Source: CBDCUE01 sp965222515
GTDB taxonomy: Bacteria; Pseudomonadota; Alphaproteobacteria; Rickettsiales; JABIRX01
Assembly: GCA_965222515.1 (NCBI GenBank)
Contig: CBDCUE010000021.1
Span: 127,774 to 191,773 of the forward strand
Direction: 5' to 3'
DNA: 64,000 nt
The notes under the pieces were generated by a model that saw nothing but the letters and a program-made list of their open reading frames with translations, had not been told where the DNA came from and did not search any database. This document shows, piece by piece, positions 7,797 through 15,579 of the stretch. Numbering within the stretch: position 1 is the stretch's first letter; every line of letters begins with the position of its first letter. The position numbers and the translations under genes were made by a program.

Positions 7797-9803
7797 TTAC
7801 TCAAACTCTACTAATAATTGCTCAACTGTTACATTGTCTCCTGCTTTTATTTTTATATCTTTAATTACCACATCTAAATCAGCTACTAAACAATTTTCCA
7901 TTTTCATCGCCTCTACTATTAATAATTCTTGGCCAGCAGAAATTTTTTCTCCTATTTTAACTTTTACTTCAACAATTTTACCAGAAATTGGAGCAATTAG
8001 AGTTTTTAAATTTTTATCTGCAGTTTTTTCTTTCATATGTCTCATTAATTCTGCAGTTTTTGGGGATACTACTAAAACATCTAAATAATTACCTAAATAA
8101 TTAAATCTATACAAACCAGAATTAGGCAATTGCTTTAATTTTAAACTAAATTCTTCTCCTGCAATATTTGCTTTAAAAAAAGGTTGTCCTATATTCCACC
8201 TAACATTAGTGATTATAACCAACTCACCATTAAAAACTAACTCAAAACTATCTTCAGTTTTTCTAGTAACATCTATTAACACACTATCTTTACCAACTAT
8301 AACCGCCCATCTTGGATCTATATCATTAGTCTCTCCTTCCATTTTATCTGTGGTGCTCAAAGAACGATTTTTCTCAAGCCATTTGATAATTACCGATGCA
8401 TAAACAACATTTATACATTCATTATAAACTAATGATGATAATTTGTAACCTTCTGGATATTCTTCTGCTATATAATTAGTAGACAATTTTCCTGTTGAAA
8501 ATTTTTTGCTAGCAAAAATATTTTCTAAAAAATGAATATTATCTAAAATTCCTTCAATATAATATTCATTTAATGCTTTTCTCATATATGAAATAGCCTC
8601 TTTTCTATTTTTTCCATAAGAACATAATTTGGCAACCATAGAATCATAATAAACACTAACCTCACCACCTTCATAAATTCCTGAATCAATTCTAATGTTC
8701 TTACCAGCTTTTGGCTCGTGATATTTGCTAATTCTACCACTTGATGGCAAAAAGTTTCTAGTAGGATCTTCTGCATAAATTCTTGATTCCATTGCCCAAC
8801 CTTTTAGTTTTACATCTTTTTGTTCAAAAGATAATTTTTCTCCATTAGCCACTCTAATCATTTGCTCAACCAAATCTAAACCCGTGATTAATTCTGTCAC
8901 AGGATGCTCTACCTGAAGTCTAGTATTCATTTCTAAGAAATAAAAATTTTTGCTTTGATCAACAATATATTCTACAGTTCCCGCAGAGCAATAATCAACC
9001 TTTCTTGCTAATTCCTTACTTTGCTCATACATCTTGTTTCTAATTATCTCATCCAAAAGTGGACTAGGTGCTTCCTCTATTACTTTTTGATTATATCTTT
9101 GAATTGAACATTCCCTCTCTCCTAAACAAACTATATTACCATGCTGATCTGCCAAAACTTGAATTTCTATATGCCTAGGATTCTCAATAAATTTTTCTAT
9201 AAATATTCTACCATCACCAAAACTATTAATAGCCTCCTTTGAAGCTGAACTAAAAGCAGAACCAATGTTTTTTTCGTTATGAACAATTCTCATCCCTCTT
9301 CCACCTCCGCCAGCTGCTGCTTTTACCATTACTGGATAACCAACATTTTTAGCAATTTCACTTGCTTCTTTCTCATCCTTAATCACACCCATATAACCTG
9401 GCACAATATTTACCCCCGCTTCTTTAGCAATTTTTTTAGAAATAATTTTATCCCCCATATCATTTATGGCCCTAGATTTTGGCCCTATAAAAGACACCCC
9501 TATTTTTTCCAATTCTTGACAAAACTTAGTGTTCTCTGATAAAAACCCATAACCTGGATGCACCGCATCAGCTCCAGATTCTTTGATTATTTTTAGCAGG
9601 TTTTTAATACTTAAATAACTAAAATTAGATGGCGATGGTCCTATATAATATGCCTCATCTGCCATCTGCACAGCTAAAGAATTTATATCAGCCTCAGAAT
9701 ATACAGCCACAGTTTTAATATTCATTTTTCTAGCCGTTTTAATAATTCTAACAGCTATCTCACCCCTATTAGCAATTAAAATTTTAGTAATCTGTTTCTT
9801 CAT
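7797..9803 (-). CDS. pccA: Propionyl-/acetyl-CoA carboxylase alpha subunit (biotin carboxylase plus biotin carrier)
   Basis: The 668-residue protein joins a biotin carboxylase module to a C-terminal biotin carrier. The first has ILIANRGEIAVRI at the N terminus, the ATP-grasp glycine loop AAAGGGGRGMRIV, ERECSIQRYNQKVIEEAPSP and EMNTRLQVEHPVTE. The second has VEAMKMEN with the biotinylated lysine about 35 residues from the end (K634). It carboxylates biotin and supplies the beta subunit that makes methylmalonyl-CoA from propionyl-CoA. No beta subunit gene lies in the window. Length and layout fit alphaproteobacterial PccA better than stand-alone AccC. The gene is preceded by the conserved M-L-x-R-L leader. 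Confidence 0.9.
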   Translation of the reverse strand: MKKQITKILIANRGEIAVRIIKTARKMNIKTVAVYSEADINSLAVQMADEAYYIGPSPSNFSYLSIKNLLKIIKESGADAVHPGYGFLSENTKFCQELEKIGVSFIGPKSRAINDMGDKIISKKIAKEAGVNIVPGYMGVIKDEKEASEIAKNVGYPVMVKAAAGGGGRGMRIVHNEKNIGSAFSSASKEAINSFGDGRIFIEKFIENPRHIEIQVLADQHGNIVCLGERECSIQRYNQKVIEEAPSPLLDEIIRNKMYEQSKELARKVDYCSAGTVEYIVDQSKNFYFLEMNTRLQVEHPVTELITGLDLVEQMIRVANGEKLSFEQKDVKLKGWAMESRIYAEDPTRNFLPSSGRISKYHEPKAGKNIRIDSGIYEGGEVSVYYDSMVAKLCSYGKNRKEAISYMRKALNEYYIEGILDNIHFLENIFASKKFSTGKLSTNYIAEEYPEGYKLSSLVYNECINVVYASVIIKWLEKNRSLSTTDKMEGETNDIDPRWAVIVGKDSVLIDVTRKTEDSFELVFNGELVIITNVRWNIGQPFFKANIAGEEFSLKLKQLPNSGLYRFNYLGNYLDVLVVSPKTAELMRHMKEKTADKNLKTLIAPISGKIVEVKVKIGEKISAGQELLIVEAMKMENCLVADLDVVIKDIKIKAGDNVTVEQLLVEFE

Positions 9804-9866
9804 TTTTTTTATTTTTTCAAGTTAAGGTTATTCAGTTCAAATTATTAATCTAATTAACATTTACAC
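9804..9866 (-). promoter_or_regulatory. Conserved small-ORF leader of pccA
   Basis: On the minus strand GTGTAAATG (9866-9858) opens a seven-codon ORF reading MLIRLII and ending in TGA (9837). It is followed by an AACCTTAACTT block and an A-rich stretch up to the pccA ATG, which lies 57 nt downstream of the small ATG. The same order is found before infA, ruvX, pgsA and ubiE. Function is unknown; see the findings. Confidence 0.65.
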
Positions 9867-10012
9867 TTTTTTAATTCAGATTTTGTGTTAAGTCTAGTAC
9901 AAACTTGTAATTTCCTGTTTGCCATAATATAATAACAAACAAAAAAATTAGAGGTATTGCCCCACTCAAGCAGACTGTGTCGCAATAGCGACAATAACAT
10001 TTTTTAGAAAAA

Positions 10013-10117
10013 ACCTCCCTCGCCGTCATCTTCGCGAAAGCGGGGATCCAAGGCAGATTACAGTTTTTTCAGATCTTTGCTACAATATATCCCCGCTTTC
10101 GCGAGGATGACGGAGGT
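10013..10117. repeat. GC-rich palindromic element
   Basis: The left arm (10013-10047) contains CGCGAAAGCGGGGAT and the right arm (10089-10117) contains ATCCCCGCTTTCGCG followed by GATGACGGAGGT. They pair over nearly 30 bases with a four-base bulge. This resembles the dispersed GTCAT-CGCGAAAGCG-ATCC element known from Rickettsia and other proteobacteria. Its GC content stands out in this window. Confidence 0.7.
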
Positions 10118-10180
10118 GTGTGTTTCTTGTCAAAAATACAAATTTACTAATGCGACATAGCCTGAAAGCGAGGATCTTAG

Positions 10181-10242
10181 TGCAAAGAGGACGGAGGGGG
10201 GTTCTGGAGATTTTATTACCCTCTTACTCCGTCCTCTTTGCA
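10181..10242. repeat. 16-bp perfect inverted repeat in the same intergenic region
   Basis: Arms TGCAAAGAGGACGGAG (10181-10196) and its exact reverse complement (10227-10242) enclose a 30-base spacer. With the neighbouring palindrome this fills most of the 9867-10318 gap. I see no coding region there; a 61-codon ORF across the palindromes is not convincing. Confidence 0.7.
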
Positions 10243-10318
10243 GGAATGATGTCAGGACAGGGTTCTTGTGATATATTCAGTAACCAAACAGTCTTGGTAA
10301 AATGATGTGCAAAAAAAA

Positions 10319-10395
10319 TGGCGGGAGTGACGAGACTCGAACTCGCGACCTCCTGCGTGACAGGCAGGCGCTCTAACCAACTGAGCTACACCCCC
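10319..10395 (-). tRNA. tRNA-Asp (anticodon GTC)
   Basis: This 77-nt cloverleaf has acceptor stem GGGGGTG/CACTCCC, anticodon loop CTGTCAC, T loop TTCGAGT and an encoded CCA. It is the last of three minus-strand tRNAs in a cluster downstream of ndk. Confidence 0.95.
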
Positions 10396-10420
10396 AAAAT
10401 ATTGAGGTATTTTTTATAAA

Positions 10421-10497
10421 TGGTGGGTGATGAGAGATTCGAACTCCCGACCCTCTCGGTGTAAACGAGATGCTCTAGCCAGCTGAGCTAATCACCC
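10421..10497 (-). tRNA. tRNA-Val (anticodon TAC)
   Basis: This 77-nt cloverleaf has acceptor stem GGGTGAT/ATCACCC, anticodon loop TTTACAC, T loop TTCGAAT and an encoded CCA. It lies 25 bases from tRNA-Asp. Confidence 0.95.
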
Positions 10498-10511
10498 TTT
10501 TTAATTTTAGT

Positions 10512-10588
10512 TGGTGGAGGTAAGCGGATTCGAACCGCTGACCCCTTGCTTGCAAAGCAAGTGCTCTAGCCAACTGAGCTATACCCCC
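10512..10588 (-). tRNA. tRNA-Ala (anticodon TGC)
   Basis: This 77-nt cloverleaf has acceptor stem GGGGGTA/TACCTCC, anticodon stem CTTGC/GCAAG around TTTGCAA, T loop TTCGAAT and an encoded CCA. It lies 14 bases from tRNA-Val, so the three are probably co-transcribed. Confidence 0.95.
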
Positions 10589-10668
10589 TACAAAACTAAA
10601 ATTATCTTTTTTTAAAAAGAAGACAGATATATAAAAGAAAAATTATATATTTGCAATGTTTTTTTTAA

Positions 10669-11085
10669 TTAACCAACTAATTCTTCCTGAGAAAAGAAGA
10701 ATTTAATTTCATTTTCTGCATTTGCTAAAGAATCAGAGCCATGAACAGAATTTGCCTCTATTGATTCTGCAAAATCTTTTCTAATAGTTCCTTCACCTGC
10801 TTCTTCTGGATTTGTTGCTCCCATTACTTTTCTATTTAAGCTAACTGCATCATTTCCTTGCAATACTTGAATAACAACTGGAGCAGAGATCATAAATGAA
10901 ACTAAAGAATTAAAAAAAGGTCTTTCTTTGTGAATTTCATAAAAATTTTCAGCTTGTTCTTGAGATAGCTTAATTCTTTTTTGAGCGATAATTCTAAGCC
11001 CAGCTCCTTCTAAATAGCTATTAATTTTACCTGTAATATTTCTTTTAGTGGCATCTGGCTTGATGATTGATAATGTTTTTTCCAT
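10669..11085 (-). CDS. ndk: Nucleoside diphosphate kinase
   Basis: This 138-residue enzyme transfers the terminal phosphate of NTPs to NDPs through a phosphohistidine and balances cytosolic nucleotide pools. It begins MEKTLSIIKPDATKRN, and the active-site histidine (about H115) is in NSVHGSDS. Length is normal for the family. A tRNA cluster follows on the same strand and a strong hairpin lies about 20 bases before the start codon. Confidence 0.95.
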   Translation of the reverse strand: MEKTLSIIKPDATKRNITGKINSYLEGAGLRIIAQKRIKLSQEQAENFYEIHKERPFFNSLVSFMISAPVVIQVLQGNDAVSLNRKVMGATNPEEAGEGTIRKDFAESIEANSVHGSDSLANAENEIKFFFSQEELVG

Positions 11086-11104
11086 TGTTCTATAGTAAAT
11101 GTTA

Positions 11105-11149
11105 ATAATGATACTATCTCCAGTTAATAACTGGAGATAGTATCATTAT
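11105..11149 (-). terminator. 19-bp perfect hairpin upstream of ndk
   Basis: Arms 11105-11123 and 11131-11149 are perfect complements with a TTAATAA loop. The hairpin lies between the mscS stop and the ndk start, so it may end the infA-maf-mscS transcript or fold in the ndk leader. There is no strong T tract on the minus strand. Confidence 0.55.
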
Positions 11150-11243
11150 ATTATTATATAAAACACTAATAAAATTATCAAGGTTAATTTTTAATCTAAA
11201 AAAATAGCCTTGGCAATTTTGTTTGGTATAAGTTGTAATAATA

Positions 11244-12293
11244 TTATTTAGCTAGATCTTCTAAAAGCATTGCAGGTAATGAAAACCTTGCTTTGTTTTT
11301 TCTTATTATATCTCCTATATCAAAAAGAATTTTATGCTTAATTTTTTGAAACTCCTTCCATTCTGTTTCATAAATATGACAATAAACTGCAACCTCTAAT
11401 GAAGATTTGGCAAAATCATTAAAATTTACAAAAGATACTTCATCATTATCTATCAAATCAGAATTATCAAAATATTCTTGCACCGCATCGGCAATTATAT
11501 TTAATTGCTGAAAATCTTTATAATAAATATTTATTTTCTCGTAAATTCTTCTATGAGACATCCTTGACGGATTTTCAACTACAATAGTAGTAAAAATTGA
11601 ATTAGGAACATAAATAGGTCTTTTGGCAAAAGTAATTATTTTGGTTAATCTCCAGCCAATCTGATCCACCACCCCCTCTATTTCTCTATCAGGAGATTTT
11701 ATCCAATCACCTATTTTAAATGGCTTGTCTAAAAAAATCATTATTGCCCCAAAAAAATTTGCCAATAAATCTTTAGCAGCAAAACCAACGGCAATACCTC
11801 CCATTCCTCCAAAAGCAAGCAAGCCACCTACATTTAAACCTAAATTATGCATCAATATCAAAATTGTAGTAATAATTACACTAGCTTTAATTAATTTTGT
11901 AATAATATTAATAGTGTGTATTTGTTCTTTAGAATTAACTGATTTTTTTCTTAAATATAGTTTTTCTATCTGAGTTGATAGCTTCAAAACAAAAGAACAA
12001 GTTATAAAAATAATAGCTATATTGATAATTGTTTGAACTTTTTTGATTTCTAAATCATAACCTAAAATAGATAAAACTATTAAGGCTCCTAATAGATAAA
12101 TAGTAACTTTAACAGGCTTTATTAAAGAAATGAGCAAGGCATTATCCCAAAGATGACTAGTTTTTCTTGCTTTGTTTAGCAAATAATTAAGAACTTTTCT
12201 AACTATAAAACTAATGAAAAGAGTAGCCAAAACTATTGTGAATATTTTGAATTCTAAATCATAGCTATTGATGAGTTTGCTTAAATATAACAT
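11244..12293 (-). CDS. mscS: MscS-family mechanosensitive ion channel
   Basis: This is a 349-residue inner-membrane protein with several hydrophobic helices in the first 160 residues. Then comes the MscS pore signature, a glycine/alanine-rich helix GGLLAFGGMGGIAVGFAAKD followed by FFGAIMIFLDKPFKIGDWI. The C-terminal part has the beta domain and the mixed alpha/beta cytoplasmic domain. The family opens under membrane tension to release solutes after osmotic downshock. The gene overlaps maf by 29 bases, so it is probably the last gene of an infA-maf-mscS operon. The exact MscS subtype is not determined. Confidence 0.85.
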   Translation of the reverse strand: MLYLSKLINSYDLEFKIFTIVLATLFISFIVRKVLNYLLNKARKTSHLWDNALLISLIKPVKVTIYLLGALIVLSILGYDLEIKKVQTIINIAIIFITCSFVLKLSTQIEKLYLRKKSVNSKEQIHTINIITKLIKASVIITTILILMHNLGLNVGGLLAFGGMGGIAVGFAAKDLLANFFGAIMIFLDKPFKIGDWIKSPDREIEGVVDQIGWRLTKIITFAKRPIYVPNSIFTTIVVENPSRMSHRRIYEKINIYYKDFQQLNIIADAVQEYFDNSDLIDNDEVSFVNFNDFAKSSLEVAVYCHIYETEWKEFQKIKHKILFDIGDIIRKNKARFSLPAMLLEDLAK

Positions 12294-12867
12294 TGTTTTT
12301 TTGATAATTAACAGAAGATAAAATATTGTTTATTTCGTGTAAAGGAAGGCCCATAATATTAGAAATTGATCCTGAAACCCAAGACAGATGTTTTCCCATC
12401 AAGCCTTCAATTGCATAACCCCCTGAACATCCTTGCCACTCCTTACATTCTATAATTTCTTCTATTTCTTGTTTAGAAAATCTTTTGAATTTTAAAACAG
12501 ACATAGAATCTTTTGCAATAGCAATATTCTTATTGTAAATCTTAGCTGAAATACTGGTGTACAGTCTGTGCCTTCTGCCCCCAATTAATTTCAAATATTC
12601 TCTTTCTATCTTATCATCATAAGTTTTATCTAAAATTCTTGTGCCAACAACAGAAACCGTATCTGCTGATATAACCAAATCATCTGGATATAATTTTGCT
12701 ATTTTTTTACATTTTGCCTCCGATAATCTTCTGCACATATCTAAAGGTTTTTCTTTTTTCTCTCTAAGTTCCTCAATATCTGGACTAATGATTAAATCAG
12801 GAACTATACGAATTTGCTTTAATAAATTCAATCTTGATTTTGAACCTGATGCTAAAATAAGTTGCAT
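12265..12867 (-). CDS. maf: Maf-like nucleotide pyrophosphatase
   Basis: This 200-residue Maf protein starts with the family signature LASGSKSRLNLL and has ISADTVSVVG and GYAIEGLMG. Maf proteins hydrolyse non-canonical or pyrimidine nucleoside triphosphates to monophosphates (dTTP/UTP or m7GTP types) and were first described as septum formation inhibitors. The subtype cannot be decided by eye. The gene starts at the last base of infA (TAATG overlap). As I recall, infA-maf pairing is common in alphaproteobacteria, which supports both calls. Confidence 0.88.
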   Translation of the reverse strand: MQLILASGSKSRLNLLKQIRIVPDLIISPDIEELREKKEKPLDMCRRLSEAKCKKIAKLYPDDLVISADTVSVVGTRILDKTYDDKIEREYLKLIGGRRHRLYTSISAKIYNKNIAIAKDSMSVLKFKRFSKQEIEEIIECKEWQGCSGGYAIEGLMGKHLSWVSGSISNIMGLPLHEINNILSSVNYQKNNVIFKQTHQ

Positions 12868-13085
12868 TACTTCTTTCTATGAGTAATTCTTCCTTTGCTC
12901 AAATCATAAGGTGTCATCTCAACCGTTACATCGTCATGTAACAAAATTCTAATTCTAAATTTTCTTATTTTACCAGAAGTATGAGCCAAAATAACATGCC
13001 CATTTTCCAATTCTACTTTAAACATAGCATTGGGTAAAATCTCTATTACCTTGCCCTCAAATTGTATCAATTCTTCTTTCGCCAT
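12867..13085 (-). CDS. infA: Translation initiation factor IF-1
   Basis: This 72-residue protein is a single OB-fold, with the IF-1 pattern FEGKVIEILPNAMFKVEL, HTSGKIRKFRIRIL and DDVTVEMTPYDLSKGRI. IF-1 binds the A site of the 30S subunit and assists start-site selection. It is the first gene of infA-maf-mscS. It is preceded by one of the conserved M-L-x-K/R-L leaders, so expression may respond to translation of that small ORF; this is inference. Confidence 0.97.
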   Translation of the reverse strand: MAKEELIQFEGKVIEILPNAMFKVELENGHVILAHTSGKIRKFRIRILLHDDVTVEMTPYDLSKGRITHRKK

Positions 13086-13163
13086 TTTTTTTATTTTTTT
13101 AAGTTAGTTTTTTTTAAGTTAAGTTAGTTAAATGCAAGGTTACAATTTATGGAGCATTTACAC
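13086..13163 (-). promoter_or_regulatory. Conserved small-ORF leader of infA
   Basis: GTGTAAATG (13163-13155) opens a five-codon ORF reading MLHKL and ending in TAA (13140). Then come AACTTAACTT and a duplicated ACTTAAAAAAA block up to the infA ATG. The small ATG is 72 nt upstream of infA, longer than in the other four leaders because of that duplication. Confidence 0.6.
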
Positions 13164-13207
13164 AAACCAATTTATTGCCTTTTTATTATCTCTGGCAAAA
13201 CAAGCTA

Positions 13208-13221
13208 GGAGCAATTGCTCC
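13208..13221. repeat. GGAGCAATTGCTCC palindrome
   Basis: A single palindromic core of the REP-like family seen at 7730 and 35325, here without the conserved tail. Confidence 0.5.
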
Positions 13222-13258
13222 CCCGACATCATTCTTGAATCATACATTAAAATATGTA

Positions 13259-13306
13259 TATACTAATCTGATTTCAAAATATTGATTTTATCTGCAGATT
13301 AGTATA
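13259..13306. repeat. Palindromic element TATACTAATCTG, copy 1
   Basis: Twelve-base perfect arms (13259-13270 and 13295-13306) enclose a TTTCAAAATATTGATTTTAT core. A longer version of the same arm and core occurs at 44908-44989 after ispG. Confidence 0.65.
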
Positions 13307-13346
13307 AGTTGAACTTTACTAATTAACTTTTGATGTTAATAATAAA

Positions 13347-13475
13347 ATGATTAATAATCAAACAAATAATTTTTTAGAAATTGATGTTTCTAAAGATGAA
13401 CTTGTTATCTACAGTTTTGTAGATAACAAAACAAAATCTAGCCCTAATGATAAAAGCTCTATTGTCAGTCTTTAA
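13347..13475 (+). pseudogene. N-terminal fragment of an IS110-family transposase
   Basis: A 42-residue ORF begins MINNQTNNFLEIDVSKDELV. The LEIDVSKD motif is the start of the DEDD (RuvC-like) domain of IS110-family transposases, carrying the first catalytic aspartate. The rest of the roughly 330-residue enzyme is absent, so it is a remnant. The family call rests on one motif. Confidence 0.6.
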
Positions 13476-13585
13476 ATCCACACAAGCATAACCTAGATCA
13501 AACAGCTTTGCCATATATGTTTGTTAATAAAAAAAATCTTGCATAATATGTGGAATTTGATAGTTTTGTCTTGGTGTTAAGAAAA

Positions 13586-13702
13586 GTAAATGTTTTGTAG
13601 ATCGCAAAAAGTACATAACAACCTTAACATTCAAAAATGTGTAAATGCTTTGCAGATTGCGATACTGCACATAACAACCTTAACTTTAAAAAAACAAAAA
13701 AT
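13586..13702 (+). promoter_or_regulatory. Conserved small-ORF leader of ruvX, with a degenerate tandem copy
   Basis: GTGTAAATG (13639-13647) opens a nine-codon ORF reading MLCRLRYCT and ending in TAA (13672-13674). It is followed by AACAACCTTAACTTTAAAAAAA and the ruvX ATG, 58 nt from the small ATG. A degenerate copy of the same module (from 13586, ATG at 13590, AACAACCTTAAC at about 13617-13628) lies 55 bases upstream. Confidence 0.65.
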
Positions 13703-14158
13703 ATGATTATTAAGAAAGTGGCTCGTGTTAGGGAGGATGTTTTTCAGAATAGAGCGGTAGTTTCTGTTGATTTTGGGACTAAGAGGTTTGGTGTTGCTCA
13801 TTCTGATAAGTCAGGAATTATTGCAACTCCGTTTGTTAATTATGAAAGATTAGGTATTGATCAAGATGTTGATTTGATTAGACATATTTTACAAAAATAT
13901 GATAGTAATATTTTGTTGTTTGGTTATCCTAAAGATGAACAAAATAAGAATAACAAAATAATTAAGCAAATTGAGAGTTTTGCAGATATTGTAAATAATG
14001 CTATTTTAGATATAAATATCTTTTTTTTTGATGAGAGATATTCTTCTAAGGCGGCAGAGCAAATAACTAAAGAAAAAGAATTTAGAAATGTTAAGGATGA
14101 TAAAATAGCAGCTACTATATTTCTACAAGCTTTTTTAGACTTTAAAAATAACAAATAA
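13703..14158 (+). CDS. ruvX: YqgF/RuvX-family pre-16S rRNA nuclease
   Basis: This 151-residue RNase H-like protein has the family motifs VSVDFGTKRFGVAHSD, LLFGYPKDEQNK and FFDERYSSKAAEQ, which carry the catalytic acidic residues. YqgF is linked to maturation of the 16S rRNA 5' end. The ATG at 13703 is preferred over the in-frame ATG at 13637, because the intervening 22 codons are simply the conserved leader read in frame. gltX follows after two bases, so the two form an operon. Confidence 0.88.
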   Translation: MIIKKVARVREDVFQNRAVVSVDFGTKRFGVAHSDKSGIIATPFVNYERLGIDQDVDLIRHILQKYDSNILLFGYPKDEQNKNNKIIKQIESFADIVNNAILDINIFFFDERYSSKAAEQITKEKEFRNVKDDKIAATIFLQAFLDFKNNK

Positions 14159-14160
14159 AA

Positions 14161-15480
14161 ATGACTGTAATAACTAGATTTTCACCCAGCCCAACAGGAG
14201 ACATTCATATAGGAAATGTTAGAACTGCATTAATTAATTATTTATGGACAAAAAAGAAAGAAGGGAAATTTCTTTTAAGGATGGATGATACAGATCCTAA
14301 AAGATCAAAAAAAGAATGGACAGAAAACATTAAAGAAGATTTGCTTTGGTTGAGCATTAGCTGGGATGAATTTTATCAACAATCAGACAAATTAGAGTTT
14401 TATAATCAGAAAAAAAAAGAATTAGTCAAAATAGGAAAAATTTATCCCTGTTTTGAAACAGAAAAAGAATTATCTTTTAAAAGAAAAATACAATTATCAC
14501 AAAAAATAACTCCAATTTATGATAGAGATTCTTTAAAACTATCTAAAGAAAAGCAGGAAGAAAAAATAAAGCAAGGCATAAAACCATATTATCGCTTTTT
14601 ATTAGATGATAATGTAGTTAGCTGGGAAGATGGTGTTAAAGGTATGATTTTTTTTAAAAAAAGAGCATTTTCTGATCCTGTTGTTTTTCGTGCAGATGGT
14701 AGCCCAACCTATACTTTTTGCTCTGTTATAGATGATATTGATTATAATATTACCGATGTCATAAGAGGAGAAGATCATATTTCTAATACTGCTGTGCAAA
14801 TACAAATTTTTAGAAGCTTAACCGATAAATTACCAAATTTTCATCATTTATCTTTATTAAAAACTAAAGAAAGTGGAATTTCAAAAAGATATGGAGGATT
14901 TTCAGTGAGAGAGTTAAGAGAACAAGGTATTGACCCTATGGCCATCAATTCATTGCTAAGCAGAATGGGTTCATCTTTAAATATTGATCCTTGCTCTTCT
15001 ATGCAAGAAGTAGAAAAAGATTTTGCAATGAAAAATTTTTCTAGCTCTGCTGTATTATATAATACAAAAGATGTTTTTTTATTAAATAGAAAAATTTTAG
15101 CAAAGAAATCTTTTTTTGAGGCAAAAAAACATTTTACAGACGATATCACAGAAGAATTCTGGAATTCAATTAGAGAAAATATAATCAGTTATAATGATAT
15201 TAAAGAATGGTATGATATTTTTTATAAAGAAATTAAAACAACAATAAATCCTGAAGAAAGAGCATTTATTAAAATTGTGGCTGATAATTTACCAGAAGAT
15301 ATTAGCGATTTTAAATTATGGATAAAAGATATTATTGTTAAAACTGGCAAAAAAGGAAGAGAATTATACCACCCTTTGAGAATAGCACTAACTGGTAAAG
15401 AACAAGGACCAGAGCTTAGCAAAATAGTCCCTTTATTAGGCAGACATATTATTTTAAATAGATTAAAAAGGAATTTTTGA
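14161..15480 (+). CDS. gltX: Glutamyl-tRNA synthetase
   Basis: This is a 439-residue class I synthetase, slightly short for the family. The ATP-binding HIGH motif is in FSPSPTGDIHIGNVRTALIN, and the KMSKS-equivalent loop reads GISKRYGG. Further conserved blocks are RMDDTDPKRSK and VIRGEDHISNTAVQ. It charges tRNA-Glu, and in organisms lacking GlnRS a GltX also charges tRNA-Gln for transamidation. Alphaproteobacteria often have two gltX genes, and which copy this is cannot be told. It is translationally linked to ruvX. Confidence 0.93.
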   Translation: MTVITRFSPSPTGDIHIGNVRTALINYLWTKKKEGKFLLRMDDTDPKRSKKEWTENIKEDLLWLSISWDEFYQQSDKLEFYNQKKKELVKIGKIYPCFETEKELSFKRKIQLSQKITPIYDRDSLKLSKEKQEEKIKQGIKPYYRFLLDDNVVSWEDGVKGMIFFKKRAFSDPVVFRADGSPTYTFCSVIDDIDYNITDVIRGEDHISNTAVQIQIFRSLTDKLPNFHHLSLLKTKESGISKRYGGFSVRELREQGIDPMAINSLLSRMGSSLNIDPCSSMQEVEKDFAMKNFSSSAVLYNTKDVFLLNRKILAKKSFFEAKKHFTDDITEEFWNSIRENIISYNDIKEWYDIFYKEIKTTINPEERAFIKIVADNLPEDISDFKLWIKDIIVKTGKKGRELYHPLRIALTGKEQGPELSKIVPLLGRHIILNRLKRNF

Positions 15481-15579
15481 ATTTTTTCTTGTAGAAGCCC
15501 TATTTTTATGTTACCATAGTAATATATGGGGTTGGTTATATGAAATAACAACCTTATAAAATTGCAATATAAGGGATCT

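Noticed and set aside
9867..10012. Possible small RNA gene upstream of pccA
   Set aside because: No recognisable structure of RNase P, tmRNA, SRP or 6S RNA could be seen.
10120..10305. 61-codon ORF in the GC-rich palindromic region
   Set aside because: It runs through inverted repeats and has no family resemblance or ribosome binding site.
13637..13702. N-terminal extension MCKCFADC... of RuvX
   Set aside because: It duplicates the conserved leader seen before other genes; the ATG at 13703 matches the normal protein start.
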